Part shown: positions 25,177 through 34,276 of the stretch, piece after piece
Layout: the number at the start of each line of letters is the position of its first letter
Position numbering within the stretch: position 1 is the stretch's first letter
Source of the DNA: JAOTVV01 sp039591075
GTDB taxonomy: Bacteria > Gemmatimonadota > Gemmatimonadetes > Gemmatimonadales > GWC2-71-9
Length of the DNA: 64,000 bases
Reading direction: 5' to 3'
Assembly (NCBI GenBank): GCA_039591075.1
Contig: JBDHEI010000001.1
Coordinates: 72,257-136,256, forward strand
Position numbers and translations under genes: made by a program
The notes under the pieces: generated by a model
Told to the model about the DNA's origin: nothing
The model's input: the letters and a program-made list of their open reading frames with translations, nothing else
The model's database searches: none

Positions 25177-26114
25177 TTCTGCCAAGTCGGCAAGACCGCG
25201 GCATTGTCGTCTTCTGGGTGCTGCCGTCTCTGAGTTACGGAGTGCGGCTCGCGGCCAGCGGCGCTCTCATCCTGGCGGGGCTGGTCATGCAAGGAGTGCT
25301 CGGATCCGCTCTGGCGGGTGTGCTACTGCTGGCCGCCGGCAACGTGCTGGTGCTGGTCAAGGGCTACGACAATCGGGTGGATTTCGAGGGCTTCGAGGCC
25401 GACGCACACTGGGAACGGGTGGACCCGGGCAAACTCGAAGAACTCAAGAACCTGCACGCGCGGATGCGCCGCTGGGATCGGAGCCTGATTGATGTGACGA
25501 ACCCGTGGGGCCTGCTCGCGTTCGTCCTGGTGGCTGGAGCCCTCGGCTTGTGGGGAGTTGCGACCGAGGGGATATGGCGGATTCTTGCCATCGATGCGGC
25601 GGTGCTCCTGATGCCCCACTGGGTGACCGGCATACGCTCCATCCTGGTCCGACCGAAGCTGCTCGTGCGGATCGATGCGATCGACGAGGTACTCGATCGG
25701 GCTGCGCTCAAGCTCCGGGATCATCAGGTGACGCTGCTGATGCTGCTCGGTGGCGCCGAGACACCGATCCCGGACGACGTGAAGTTCAAGGTCGACATCA
25801 AGGGCCGAGCCGAGGGTTTTCTGGGTCTCTACGGTCAGGTCGTGATCAATGAGGTACAGGGGTCTTCGTACCCCTATTTCTACGTGGTGCTGGTGGCGAA
25901 GAATGGATTCGGCCTACACCAGGCGTTCCGGGCCTACCGGCCGTCGGGGGAGATCACCAAGGAGTTCAAGTGGGAGAAGAACGTCGAGGTCTTCGTGGTG
26001 CGGCAGCATACGACGAAGACGTCAGGCTATCACACCAAGCCGGATGCGGCCATCCGGATCTTCAATGAGGGATTTCGAATTGCCGAACAGGTCGCAGCCG
26101 GCGTCGCGGCGTAA
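25173..26114 (+). CDS. Membrane protein of the repeat-tail/radical SAM operon
   Basis: 313 residues, start ATG overlapping the maturase stop (ATGA). Two hydrophobic helices near the N-terminus (about 15-60: LAASGALILAGLVMQGVLGS), a cytoplasmic-type loop, two more helices (about 110-155: LLAFVLVAGALGLWGVATEG), then a soluble C-terminal half of mixed alpha/beta character (VDIKGRAEGFLGLYGQVVIN, YPYFYVVLVAKNGFGLHQAF). No catalytic or transport motif recognised. The gene order makes it a likely partner, anchor or effector of the modified membrane protein. Confidence 0.85.
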   Translation: MILPSRQDRGIVVFWVLPSLSYGVRLAASGALILAGLVMQGVLGSALAGVLLLAAGNVLVLVKGYDNRVDFEGFEADAHWERVDPGKLEELKNLHARMRRWDRSLIDVTNPWGLLAFVLVAGALGLWGVATEGIWRILAIDAAVLLMPHWVTGIRSILVRPKLLVRIDAIDEVLDRAALKLRDHQVTLLMLLGGAETPIPDDVKFKVDIKGRAEGFLGLYGQVVINEVQGSSYPYFYVVLVAKNGFGLHQAFRAYRPSGEITKEFKWEKNVEVFVVRQHTTKTSGYHTKPDAAIRIFNEGFRIAEQVAAGVAA

Positions 26115-26211
26115 CCGCTAGCAGTCCCACGGATGGGGGACGCGCTCGCCGAGTGACGGGTGGCCTCGTCGCACTCGGTTGCGGAGAGCCATCTGACCGG
26201 ATGGAACACCT

Positions 26212-28770
26212 GTGATACGCTCGATGAACCCGCCGAGATGGCGACTCCCGACCCGGAGGTGGATTGCCTTCACGCTGCTTCTGACTGCGTTGGCCTGCTC
26301 CCGAAACACAGGGGTCGTGCTGAACAAGGTCGACGTGCTGGAGCGCCAGACCTGGTGGGATAATCGCGACTGGGATTGGTACAGCGAACGCATTCCGTTT
26401 TTCGAGTCACCGGACACCGAGATCGACGCGACGTACTACTATCGGTGGGAACTCATCACCAAGCATCTCACCTATGGCTCCCCCGCCGTTGGCTACGTCT
26501 TCACGGAGTTCCTGGATCGCCCCTTTTGGTCCGGCCGATACGGGGCAGTCAGTTGCCCGCTCGGCCATCAGTTCTATGAGATCCGCTGGCTCAAGGACCG
26601 TCGCATCGTCGACGACTTCGCGCGGTTCTGGCTGTCGGTGCCGGATGCGAAGCCGCGGACCTACAGCAACTGGTACGGCGACGCCATGTGGGCGGTCTAC
26701 CTGGTGGCGGGGGAGGTCCAGTTCGTTCGCGACGTGCTCCCACTCATGGAACGGCAATACGAAGGGTGGGTGGAGGAGCGCTTCGATCCGGAGCACGGAT
26801 TGTTTCGCTGGGTTGGCGCGTGGGACGGAATGGAGACCAACATCAACAGTCGCCAGACGGACGATCCCTTCGGGGGCGGGGAAGGCTACCGCCCGACGCT
26901 CAACAGCTACATGTACGCCGATGCACTCGCCATCTCACACGCGGCACGGCTGTTAGAAGACGAGGCAAAGGCTGCCGACTACGCGGAGCGCGCGGCCCGT
27001 CTGAAGCGTCGCGTGCAGGAGGAGCTGTGGGATCCGGCGCGGGAGTTCTTTTTCCACCAGTTCGCCCGCGACGAAAAGGATGGTATCGCGGCCAAGACGC
27101 TCACGTATCAGACCGGCCCCCACGCGGGAAGTCCACACGGCCGCGAGCTGCTCGGCTATGTACCCTGGCAATTCAACCTTCCGGACCCGGGGTACGAAGC
27201 TGCCTGGAAATTCCTCATGGACCCGGAGTTCTTCTTCGCGCCGTACGGTCCCACTACGGTAGAGCGCAGCGATCCCCTGTTCTTCGTCTCACCGCGCTGC
27301 TGCGTGTGGAGCGGCAACCAGTGGCCGTATGCGACCTCGCAGACGCTGGTCGCCATGGCCAACCTGCTCAACAACTACGACCAAGACCTGGTAGACAAGG
27401 ACGACTACTTTGCGCTTCTCCGGACCTACAGCCTGGACCAGCGGCTCGCCGGACGGCCGTTCATTGCCGAAGCGGCGAATCCCGATGACGGGTCGTGGGA
27501 CGGCCACAACACCCTGTACCACAGTGAGCACTATTTCCATTCGTCGTACGTAGATCTGGTCATCACGGGACTCGTGGGGCTGCGCCCGCGCTCGGATGAC
27601 ACCTTGGAGGTCAATCCCCTCGTCCCGGACGACTGGGAGTATTTCGCCCTGGACGATGTGTCCTACCACGGGCATCGACTGGCGATCATGTGGGATCGTG
27701 ACGGCTCCCGTTACGGCTGGGGTGCAGGGCTGTCGGTGGTGTTGGATGGCGAGCGCCTGACGACGGTCCCGGCGGTTGGTCGACTGCTGGTACCGTTGCC
27801 GGCACGGCCATTGGTATCGGGAGAGATCGCCCGACCCCACAATGTCGCGGCGCACAACGAGGGAGGGTATTACCCCCACGTGTCGGCGTCGTTCAGCGCG
27901 CCGACCACACCACCGTTCTATGCCATTGATGGCAATTACTGGTATCATCGTCTGCCTTCGAACCGTTGGACCACAGTGGGCTCTCCGAACGAGCAGGACT
28001 GGATCGCGGTGGATTTTGGCGTGGAGAGGACCGTCGAAGCGGTGAAACTCTACTTCCTGGCCGACGATGACGGCATTGCTCCGCCGGTAGGCTACGACGT
28101 CCAGATGTGGCGGAACGAACAGTGGATGACGATCCCCGGTCAGCGCCGCCGTCCCAATCGCGCAGCAGGGCGGCGTGCCAATGTCGTGGGCTTTCCGGAG
28201 ATCACCACATCGCGCCTACGGGTCCAACTCACGCATGCCCCAGGCAGTGCGAGTGGCCTCACCGAGCTAGAGGCGTGGGGGAGCGCCAGTCTGCCGCTGG
28301 CCGAGCCGACCCAGCCTATCGCCAACTTGGCCCTCCCGGTCGGCCCCGCCGGATTCCCGATGGTGTCGGCGTCGTTCACGTCTCGGTTCGACAGCCTGGC
28401 GCAGGTGGCCGATGGGCGGATCGCGTTCACGCGCTATTCCCGCAATCGCTGGACGGCGTTCGAATCGCCGAACGCGACCGACTGGATCGAGTTGGATTTC
28501 GGTGAGCCGAGGTTGGTTGGCAGATTGGACGTCTATTTTTGGGGTGACGATCGGGGTGTGAAGGCGCCGGCGGACTATCTTGTCGAGGTGTGGACCGATG
28601 GCAGGTGGACCCCCGCGGCGGTGATCGATCGGATGCCCACCGCGCCGACCACTTGGGCTCGCAACACCGTAGTGATGAATCCGGTCACGTTGCGGAAGAT
28701 TAGGGTAGTATTCAGACATGCTTTACCCGCCGCTACGGGCGTCACGGAACTCGAAGTCTGGGAGCAGTGA
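26212..28770 (+). CDS. Six-hairpin (MGH1-like) glycosidase lipoprotein with two discoidin-like domains
   Basis: 852 residues. Lipoprotein signal with lipobox TALAC. The catalytic (alpha/alpha)6 barrel spans about 40-560, with YSNWYGDAMWAVY, FRWVGAWDGMETNINSRQTD, YRPTLNSYMYADALAIS and CCVWSGNQWPYATSQT, resembling the MGH1/trehalase-like clan; the exact GH family is not certain. Two C-terminal repeats (about 570-700 and 715-852), each with SxFxxxxxxxxxxxDG...W..W.S.N..DWI..DFG, look like F5/8 type C (discoidin) sugar-binding modules. GTG 26212 or ATG 26224 may be the start. The aldose 1-epimerase gene follows 70 bp later, suggesting a carbohydrate-use unit. Confidence 0.85.
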   Translation: MIRSMNPPRWRLPTRRWIAFTLLLTALACSRNTGVVLNKVDVLERQTWWDNRDWDWYSERIPFFESPDTEIDATYYYRWELITKHLTYGSPAVGYVFTEFLDRPFWSGRYGAVSCPLGHQFYEIRWLKDRRIVDDFARFWLSVPDAKPRTYSNWYGDAMWAVYLVAGEVQFVRDVLPLMERQYEGWVEERFDPEHGLFRWVGAWDGMETNINSRQTDDPFGGGEGYRPTLNSYMYADALAISHAARLLEDEAKAADYAERAARLKRRVQEELWDPAREFFFHQFARDEKDGIAAKTLTYQTGPHAGSPHGRELLGYVPWQFNLPDPGYEAAWKFLMDPEFFFAPYGPTTVERSDPLFFVSPRCCVWSGNQWPYATSQTLVAMANLLNNYDQDLVDKDDYFALLRTYSLDQRLAGRPFIAEAANPDDGSWDGHNTLYHSEHYFHSSYVDLVITGLVGLRPRSDDTLEVNPLVPDDWEYFALDDVSYHGHRLAIMWDRDGSRYGWGAGLSVVLDGERLTTVPAVGRLLVPLPARPLVSGEIARPHNVAAHNEGGYYPHVSASFSAPTTPPFYAIDGNYWYHRLPSNRWTTVGSPNEQDWIAVDFGVERTVEAVKLYFLADDDGIAPPVGYDVQMWRNEQWMTIPGQRRRPNRAAGRRANVVGFPEITTSRLRVQLTHAPGSASGLTELEAWGSASLPLAEPTQPIANLALPVGPAGFPMVSASFTSRFDSLAQVADGRIAFTRYSRNRWTAFESPNATDWIELDFGEPRLVGRLDVYFWGDDRGVKAPADYLVEVWTDGRWTPAAVIDRMPTAPTTWARNTVVMNPVTLRKIRVVFRHALPAATGVTELEVWEQ

Positions 28771-28840
28771 GTGGGACGCTGGCGGTGGAAGGAGCGGAAC
28801 GGACGGACTCACCACATCGGAGCGCGAAGGAGTGTGCGAC

Positions 28841-30001
28841 TTGACGATTACCCGGTTTTGGCTGCTGGGATCGGTGCTCGCAATGGCGGCCTGCGGGTCC
28901 GCAGCCGACCGTGAGGCGGAAGACCAGCTCAGAGGACGGGCCTCGGTGACCCGGGAGGAATACGGCAGGCTTCCCGACGGCACACGCGTCGACCTGCTGA
29001 CGCTCGCGAACGCCAATGGCATGGAGGTTCGCGCGATCACCTACGGCGGGATCATCCTCTCCATTCGGGTGCCCGATCGGCGAGGCCGCTACGACGATGT
29101 CGTGCTCGGCTTTCCGGGACTCGATGGGTATCTGCAGAACGCGCCCTATTTTGGTGCTATCGTCGGCCGGTATGCCAACCGGATTGCCGGCGGCAAGTTC
29201 ACGTTGGACCGGAGGACCGTTCAACTCGCCACCAATGATGGTCCGAATCACCTCCACGGAGGCGTGCGGGGATTCGACAAGGTGGTGTGGAGCGCGCAGG
29301 GCTTCGCGCTCAACGACAGTGTGGGGGTGGTGTTCACCTACACGAGCGCCGACGGAGAGGAGGGGTATCCGGGCACGCTGGTCGCAACCGTGCGATATAC
29401 GCTCACCGATGCGAACAGTTTGATCGTCGACTATCGAGCAAAGACGGACCGGGCCACCCCGGTCAACCTCACGCAGCACACCTATTTCAACCTCGCCGGG
29501 GCCGGGCGCGGCGACGTGCTCGATCACGTTCTGACGATCTTCGCGGACCGATACACACCGGTCGACTCGACGCTGATCCCGACAGGTGTGCTGGCTCCCG
29601 TCGAGGGAACGCCGTTCGACTTCCGGCAACCAACGGCGATCGGCACCCGGATCGACACGACCTATGCGCAGCTCGGGCGAGCAGGCGGCTACGATCACAA
29701 CTTCGTCTTGAACCGGGGGGGCGATGGGCTCGCTCACGCCGCCCGCGCGTACGACCCCGAGACGGGACGGGTCTTGGATGTTTACACGACCGAACCGGGC
29801 CTTCAGTTCTACTCCGGCAATTTCCTGGACGGTTCTGTGACTGGGAAGGATGGGCGCGCATATCAGCACCGATACGGCTTTTGCCTGGAACCCCAGCACT
29901 TCCCAGACTCGCCGAACAAGCGGGAATTTCGGTCGACCATTCTGCGACCGGGCGGCGAGTACCGCTCCAGCACCGTTTACGCCTTTGGCGTGGCACAGTA
30001 G
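28841..30001 (+). CDS. galM: Aldose 1-epimerase lipoprotein
   Basis: 386 residues from TTG 28841, chosen because AAGGAG lies exactly eight bases upstream and a lipoprotein signal (lipobox MAAC) follows. Marks of galactose mutarotase: ITYGGIILSIRVPDR, ANRIAGGKFTLD, NDGPNHLHGGVRGFDKVVW (catalytic His), NLTQHTYFNLAG (second His), GYDHNFVL, GLQFYSGNFLDG and the catalytic glutamate in FCLEPQHFPDSPN. Interconverts alpha and beta anomers of aldoses; here outside the cytoplasm. Likely co-expressed with the glycosidase upstream. Confidence 0.93.
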   Translation: MTITRFWLLGSVLAMAACGSAADREAEDQLRGRASVTREEYGRLPDGTRVDLLTLANANGMEVRAITYGGIILSIRVPDRRGRYDDVVLGFPGLDGYLQNAPYFGAIVGRYANRIAGGKFTLDRRTVQLATNDGPNHLHGGVRGFDKVVWSAQGFALNDSVGVVFTYTSADGEEGYPGTLVATVRYTLTDANSLIVDYRAKTDRATPVNLTQHTYFNLAGAGRGDVLDHVLTIFADRYTPVDSTLIPTGVLAPVEGTPFDFRQPTAIGTRIDTTYAQLGRAGGYDHNFVLNRGGDGLAHAARAYDPETGRVLDVYTTEPGLQFYSGNFLDGSVTGKDGRAYQHRYGFCLEPQHFPDSPNKREFRSTILRPGGEYRSSTVYAFGVAQ

Positions 30002-30082
30002 CGGACCATGACGCATCTGTCTGCGGCCCGTCAGCGAGCCCCGCGGCCGAGTGGCAGTCACACATCGCAGAGGGAGGCCGAT

Positions 30083-30856
30083 ATGCCGTCCATCCGGCAT
30101 TCCGTCTCAAGCAGTTTGCTGATAGCACTTGGCTCCCTGTTGACCAGTACGGCGTGTGCGGGGCGCGGCGGGACCGACATCGCGGCTGGCCCGCAGCCGA
30201 CCCCGGTTGCGGTGATCGACACCGTCATCGTCGAGCGGGAGGGCGCGCGTCTGTCCGAGTTGGAGCAGCGGGTGGCCCGACTGCAGCTCCAGCTCCTGGA
30301 ACGGGAGGCGCAGATCGAGGAGCTCCAGCGCAGTCGTGATGCGGCCGTCGAGGAAGTCGTTCGCGTGAGCGCCCGACTGCAGACCTCCGCAAGCCGCGCT
30401 GAAGCCGCGTCGGTCATGGCAGAAGCTGAGATTGCGCTTAACGAGCTCCGGGCGGTTGAGTCCGGAGCTGCGGAGATCGAGCAATCATCGCGAATGATCG
30501 AGCAGGCCGCAGAGGCCTTCGATGCCGGTAATTTTGGAGCGGCACTATTCCTAGCGAGCGAGGCGAGAAGACTCTCGCAGACGGCCGAGGCGCGTCGACG
30601 GGTTGGTGCGGAGCTGGGCCTGCAGCCCGGCGAGGCCTGGTTCACGACACCGCTGCGTCTGGAGGCGGTCCGACGCAGTAACCTGCGTGAGGGCCCGGGC
30701 CTGGATCGACGCATTCTCTCGACCGTCGATGCTGGAACGCCGCTGACGGGGCTATCGTATACCGATGATTGGGTGCGTGTCCGAGACGAGGACGGCCGTA
30801 CCGGGTGGATCTTCTACAGCCTGGTGGGTCACCGAAGTCGGGAGCAGCCCGACTAG
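30083..30856 (+). CDS. Coiled-coil lipoprotein with SH3b domain
   Basis: 257 residues from ATG 30083 (AGGGAGG five bases upstream). Lipobox STAC. A long coiled coil (about 60-160: LSELEQRVARLQLQLLEREA) is followed by a helical stretch (AFDAGNFGAALFLASEARRL) and a C-terminal bacterial SH3 (LREGPGLDRRILSTVDAGTP, GWIFYSLV), which in this family binds cell-wall peptides. Convergent with the diguanylate cyclase, seven bases apart. Confidence 0.85.
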   Translation: MPSIRHSVSSSLLIALGSLLTSTACAGRGGTDIAAGPQPTPVAVIDTVIVEREGARLSELEQRVARLQLQLLEREAQIEELQRSRDAAVEEVVRVSARLQTSASRAEAASVMAEAEIALNELRAVESGAAEIEQSSRMIEQAAEAFDAGNFGAALFLASEARRLSQTAEARRRVGAELGLQPGEAWFTTPLRLEAVRRSNLREGPGLDRRILSTVDAGTPLTGLSYTDDWVRVRDEDGRTGWIFYSLVGHRSREQPD

Positions 30857-30863
30857 GTCGCGC

Positions 30864-32621
30864 CTACGGGTTGGTCTTCGAGCGGCTGCGAGAGCGTCGA
30901 GCCTTGGAGTCGGCGGTCGTGAGCACTACGCGGTTCCGACCCTGTTGCTTGGCGTGGTACAGCGTCCCGTCGGCAGCCTTGAGCACGGCCTCGTGGGTGC
31001 CCCCGTCCCCCGGATACTGTGCGACCCCGATGCTGACGGTGATAAAGGCGTCCTGATCCTCGAGTGGCACGCGTCGGTCGGCCACGGCCGTTCGGATCCG
31101 CTCGGCCACCTCAGATGCGCTGGCGAGATCCGTCTCGTGCAGCATGATGACGAACTCCTCGCCCCCATAACGTGCCACACAGTCTACCACTCGAGTACAC
31201 TCGCGCAGCACGGCCGCCAACATCACCAGCGCCGCATCCCCCGCCTGGTGGCCGTAGGTGTCGTTGAATCCCTTGAACCCGTCCACGTCGAGCATGAGGA
31301 CGGAAAAAGGCTGGTCGGTTCGCCCGCTCCGCTGCACCTCGCGTCGCAGGGTCTCCATCAGCAATCTCCGATTCGACACCCCGGTGAGCGCATCGGTAAC
31401 CGAGAGCCGCTCCAGTTCTTCGTTCTTCGCGCGCAAGTCCTCGTGGATCGCTTCCAGCTCTTCGCGGCCCGCCCGGAGTCGCGCCACCATGACGTTGAAG
31501 ACGTCGGTGAGATATCCGACTTCTCCGCCGCCCGCCTTGGGTAGCTCGACGGCCAGATCGCCCGAGCCGACGCCCCGCGCACCAGCCGTCAGCCGGTCGA
31601 GAGGCCGGACGATGAGGAGCGCGAGACGATAGGCAATGAAGCTCACGACCACCAGCACGACGAGGACCAACACCAGGGTGATGTTTCGCACGCGCGCAAT
31701 TTCGGCGAAGGCCTCCTCGCGCGAGATCTCGGCCACAGCGGCCCACGGCAGGTCGGGGAGGGCGGTCAGCGATCCCACGACATCCTGACCCTCGTAGTTC
31801 GTGAATCGGATCGATGAGGCCTTGGCCCGGCGCAGAGACGCCATCGTTTCCTGGGGAATGCCCAACCCGGCCTGACCTCGGGTCACCCCGCGGGAGCTCA
31901 CGACCAGGCTCCCGGTGCGCGACACCAGATAGACCTGACCAGTCTCCCCCGTGGGAAACGTCGTGAGGTTGGCTTCAAGCGCCTGGAGGTTCACCCGCGC
32001 CGCCAGCGCTCCGAGAAGCCGGCCGTCGAGGGCTCCGACGATCGGGACCGCCATGGTGATCGAGGCGTGGTCGCTCTGATCCTCCCAGAAGGGGTCGCCG
32101 ATCGCCTCTCGATTCCCGCTCACGGTTTGCAGCCAGTCTTCCGGCAGGTGCAACTGTCCTGGGGTCCGGGCACTCGTGCCGAGAATCGTCTGCTGGGAAT
32201 CGACGACGAGCAACTCGTCGAAGAGGTTCGGAAACCGCTCCTGAACGGACACGAGATAGTTGTTCAGGCGCGCCGAGGCCTCGAGCAGCTGGGTGGACCG
32301 ACCAGCGACCTGGCTCATCCGCGCCACATTTTCCGCAACCTGAAACGAGCCGGTGAAGATCTTCAGCTCGTAGGCCCGTTCCTTGAGCCAAATGCTCAGC
32401 TCTCTGGCAGCCTGGCTCGACCCGCTCGACAGCTCCTGACTGGTCTGACGGGTGCGCGAACTCTCCGTCTGAGAGTACGCGAGCCAAGCGGTGATTCCAG
32501 TCGGGATCAGGGTCGCCAGCAGGGCAAAGACGACGATCCGGCCTCGAATCGAATCGAGGCTCAAGGCCTTGGGTGCGGCCCGGCCGATGGCGGCGCTTAT
32601 ACGTGAGATTCGATCCGACAT
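30864..32621 (-). CDS. Membrane diguanylate cyclase (Cache-like sensor, HAMP, GGDEF)
   Basis: 585 residues; makes cyclic di-GMP. First membrane helix at about 25-48 (GRIVVFALLATLIPTGITAW), a periplasmic dCache-like sensor to about 315, second helix (LVLVLVVLVVVSFIAYRLAL), a HAMP segment (IVRPLDRLTAGARGVGSGDL), a short coiled coil and a GGDEF domain. The active site is RYGGEEF near residue 486, and an intact inhibitory site RVVD lies five residues before it, so the enzyme should be active and product-inhibited. Followed on the same strand upstream by the kinase, 76 bp apart. Confidence 0.94.
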   Translation of the reverse strand: MSDRISRISAAIGRAAPKALSLDSIRGRIVVFALLATLIPTGITAWLAYSQTESSRTRQTSQELSSGSSQAARELSIWLKERAYELKIFTGSFQVAENVARMSQVAGRSTQLLEASARLNNYLVSVQERFPNLFDELLVVDSQQTILGTSARTPGQLHLPEDWLQTVSGNREAIGDPFWEDQSDHASITMAVPIVGALDGRLLGALAARVNLQALEANLTTFPTGETGQVYLVSRTGSLVVSSRGVTRGQAGLGIPQETMASLRRAKASSIRFTNYEGQDVVGSLTALPDLPWAAVAEISREEAFAEIARVRNITLVLVLVVLVVVSFIAYRLALLIVRPLDRLTAGARGVGSGDLAVELPKAGGGEVGYLTDVFNVMVARLRAGREELEAIHEDLRAKNEELERLSVTDALTGVSNRRLLMETLRREVQRSGRTDQPFSVLMLDVDGFKGFNDTYGHQAGDAALVMLAAVLRECTRVVDCVARYGGEEFVIMLHETDLASASEVAERIRTAVADRRVPLEDQDAFITVSIGVAQYPGDGGTHEAVLKAADGTLYHAKQQGRNRVVLTTADSKARRSRSRSKTNP

Positions 32622-32697
32622 GGGGGGCTCAAGATACGGCCTGGCGCGGAGATCGGAAAGGACGAATGCCGCATGGCGGCTAGGAAATCACGCCTTC

Positions 32698-34272
32698 TCA
32701 TCGGAGATCGCGTGCCTCGAACCGGAGGCCTACGACCCCGGTCGTTCGCTCCACCTCGGCGCCGAGATCGGTGAAGGCGGCGGATCGGCCCGAGGGATCC
32801 TCCACCCGGACCGTGGAATTCTGAAACAGCGGATAGTACCCGATCGCCATGCGCGCTGCTCCAGATGGAATCGTGCAACTGCACGGGAGAGCAGCACCGG
32901 TCCCTGCGTTCACGATGACTGTGAGGGGCCCGCCGGTGTCGTTGGTGATGAGCGGCGCAAAGTAGGCACGGTCACCGGGGCTGGCGTTGGCCGCCCGGAG
33001 CATGCGGCCACGGGGCCGATCGATCGTGAATGCGCCCGAGATCTCCATGCCGAGCGGTGTGCCGTCGGTATCGGTCGGTGGCACGAGCGTCCACAACACG
33101 GCCGACGGGCGACGGCGTGGGAGACGGACCATCACCCGCTCTCCGGGTTCCACGACGTATTCCTCGTCGGCGACGCGCACCTGAACTGGTGCTGTCAGCG
33201 GATTCTCGAAGACGAGCCGCGGACGCGACACCCACGCCAGGAGGACGCCAGCAGCAACCACGAGCGGGAGTAGGATAAACGCAAGACGAAACCTCCGTTG
33301 CCGGGAAGGGCTTTGTCCTCGAGAAGACGGCTCGCTAGGCTGCACGATCTCGGTCTTGGCCCCGGTGTCGACCCCGGCAACGATCCGCCGGGTTGCAGCC
33401 TCGGGGGTGTCCCTGCTGGGTCCGGCCCGGAGGGCTTCCAGCACCATGGCCGCGGACTGGTAGCGGTCTTCGGGTTTCTTCTCCAAACAGCGGATGATCA
33501 CGTTCGAGAGCCAATCGGGGATCCGCGTGTCCAACTCGGCTGGGTCCGGGGGTGGTTCGGCGATGTGTTTGCCTACGATTTCTTGGGACGAGTCCCCCTC
33601 AAACGGGGGGCTCCCGGTCACCATTTGGAACAGGACGGCACCGAACGAATAGAGATCGGAGCGCGCGTCCAGGTCGCTCTGACCCAGCGCTTGTTCCGGG
33701 CTCATGTAGTGCGGTGTTCCGACCACGAAGCCTGTCTGGGTCAGGCCCGCCGCAGTATCCAGCCGTTTGGCGATACCGAAATCCACGAGCAGCGGTCGGC
33801 CGCTCGCACGATCGAGCATGATGTTGTCCGGCTTGATGTCGCGATGCACGAGCGCCTGGGCATGGGCGTGGCTGAGCGCCTGCAGCACCGGGATCGCGAC
33901 GGCGATCGCTCGTTCGGGCGAGAGTGCTCCCGACGTACGGAGGACATCCCCAAGGGACTCGCCTTCGACGTAGGGCATCGCGTAGAAGACGAGTCCGTGT
34001 CCCTCGCCGACAAAGTGGATTGGGAGGATGTTGGTGTGCTGAAGACCGGCGACGGCCCGGGCCTCCTGCTTGAACCGCTGCAGCATCCCGGACGTCCACG
34101 CGATATCTGGTCGGAGCACCTTGATCGCGAGGCGTCGCTCGAGCTCCCGATCCCAGACCTCGAACACCTCTGCGAATCCTCCGCGTCCCACGGCGAGACG
34201 GACCTCGTAGTTGGGGCCGAGTGCGGCGCTCAACCGAGTGGAGGTGTCGAGTCCGTCGGGATGGTCGGACAT
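32698..34272 (-). CDS. Ser/Thr protein kinase with C-terminal extracytoplasmic domain
   Basis: 524 residues. Hanks-type kinase at about 20-275 with a glycine loop (VGRGGFAEVF), catalytic K51, HRDIKPDN (143-150) and DFG (164-166): all catalytic residues present. A membrane helix (about 325-345, LAFILLPLVVAAGVLLAWVS) separates it from a beta-rich C-terminal domain (RLVFENPLTAPVQVRVADEE) that I do not recognise and that would sense signals outside. Starts four bases after the stop of the spermidine-synthase-like gene, so they are one operon. Confidence 0.93.
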   Translation of the reverse strand: MSDHPDGLDTSTRLSAALGPNYEVRLAVGRGGFAEVFEVWDRELERRLAIKVLRPDIAWTSGMLQRFKQEARAVAGLQHTNILPIHFVGEGHGLVFYAMPYVEGESLGDVLRTSGALSPERAIAVAIPVLQALSHAHAQALVHRDIKPDNIMLDRASGRPLLVDFGIAKRLDTAAGLTQTGFVVGTPHYMSPEQALGQSDLDARSDLYSFGAVLFQMVTGSPPFEGDSSQEIVGKHIAEPPPDPAELDTRIPDWLSNVIIRCLEKKPEDRYQSAAMVLEALRAGPSRDTPEAATRRIVAGVDTGAKTEIVQPSEPSSRGQSPSRQRRFRLAFILLPLVVAAGVLLAWVSRPRLVFENPLTAPVQVRVADEEYVVEPGERVMVRLPRRRPSAVLWTLVPPTDTDGTPLGMEISGAFTIDRPRGRMLRAANASPGDRAYFAPLITNDTGGPLTVIVNAGTGAALPCSCTIPSGAARMAIGYYPLFQNSTVRVEDPSGRSAAFTDLGAEVERTTGVVGLRFEARDLR

Positions 34273-34276
34273 GTGG

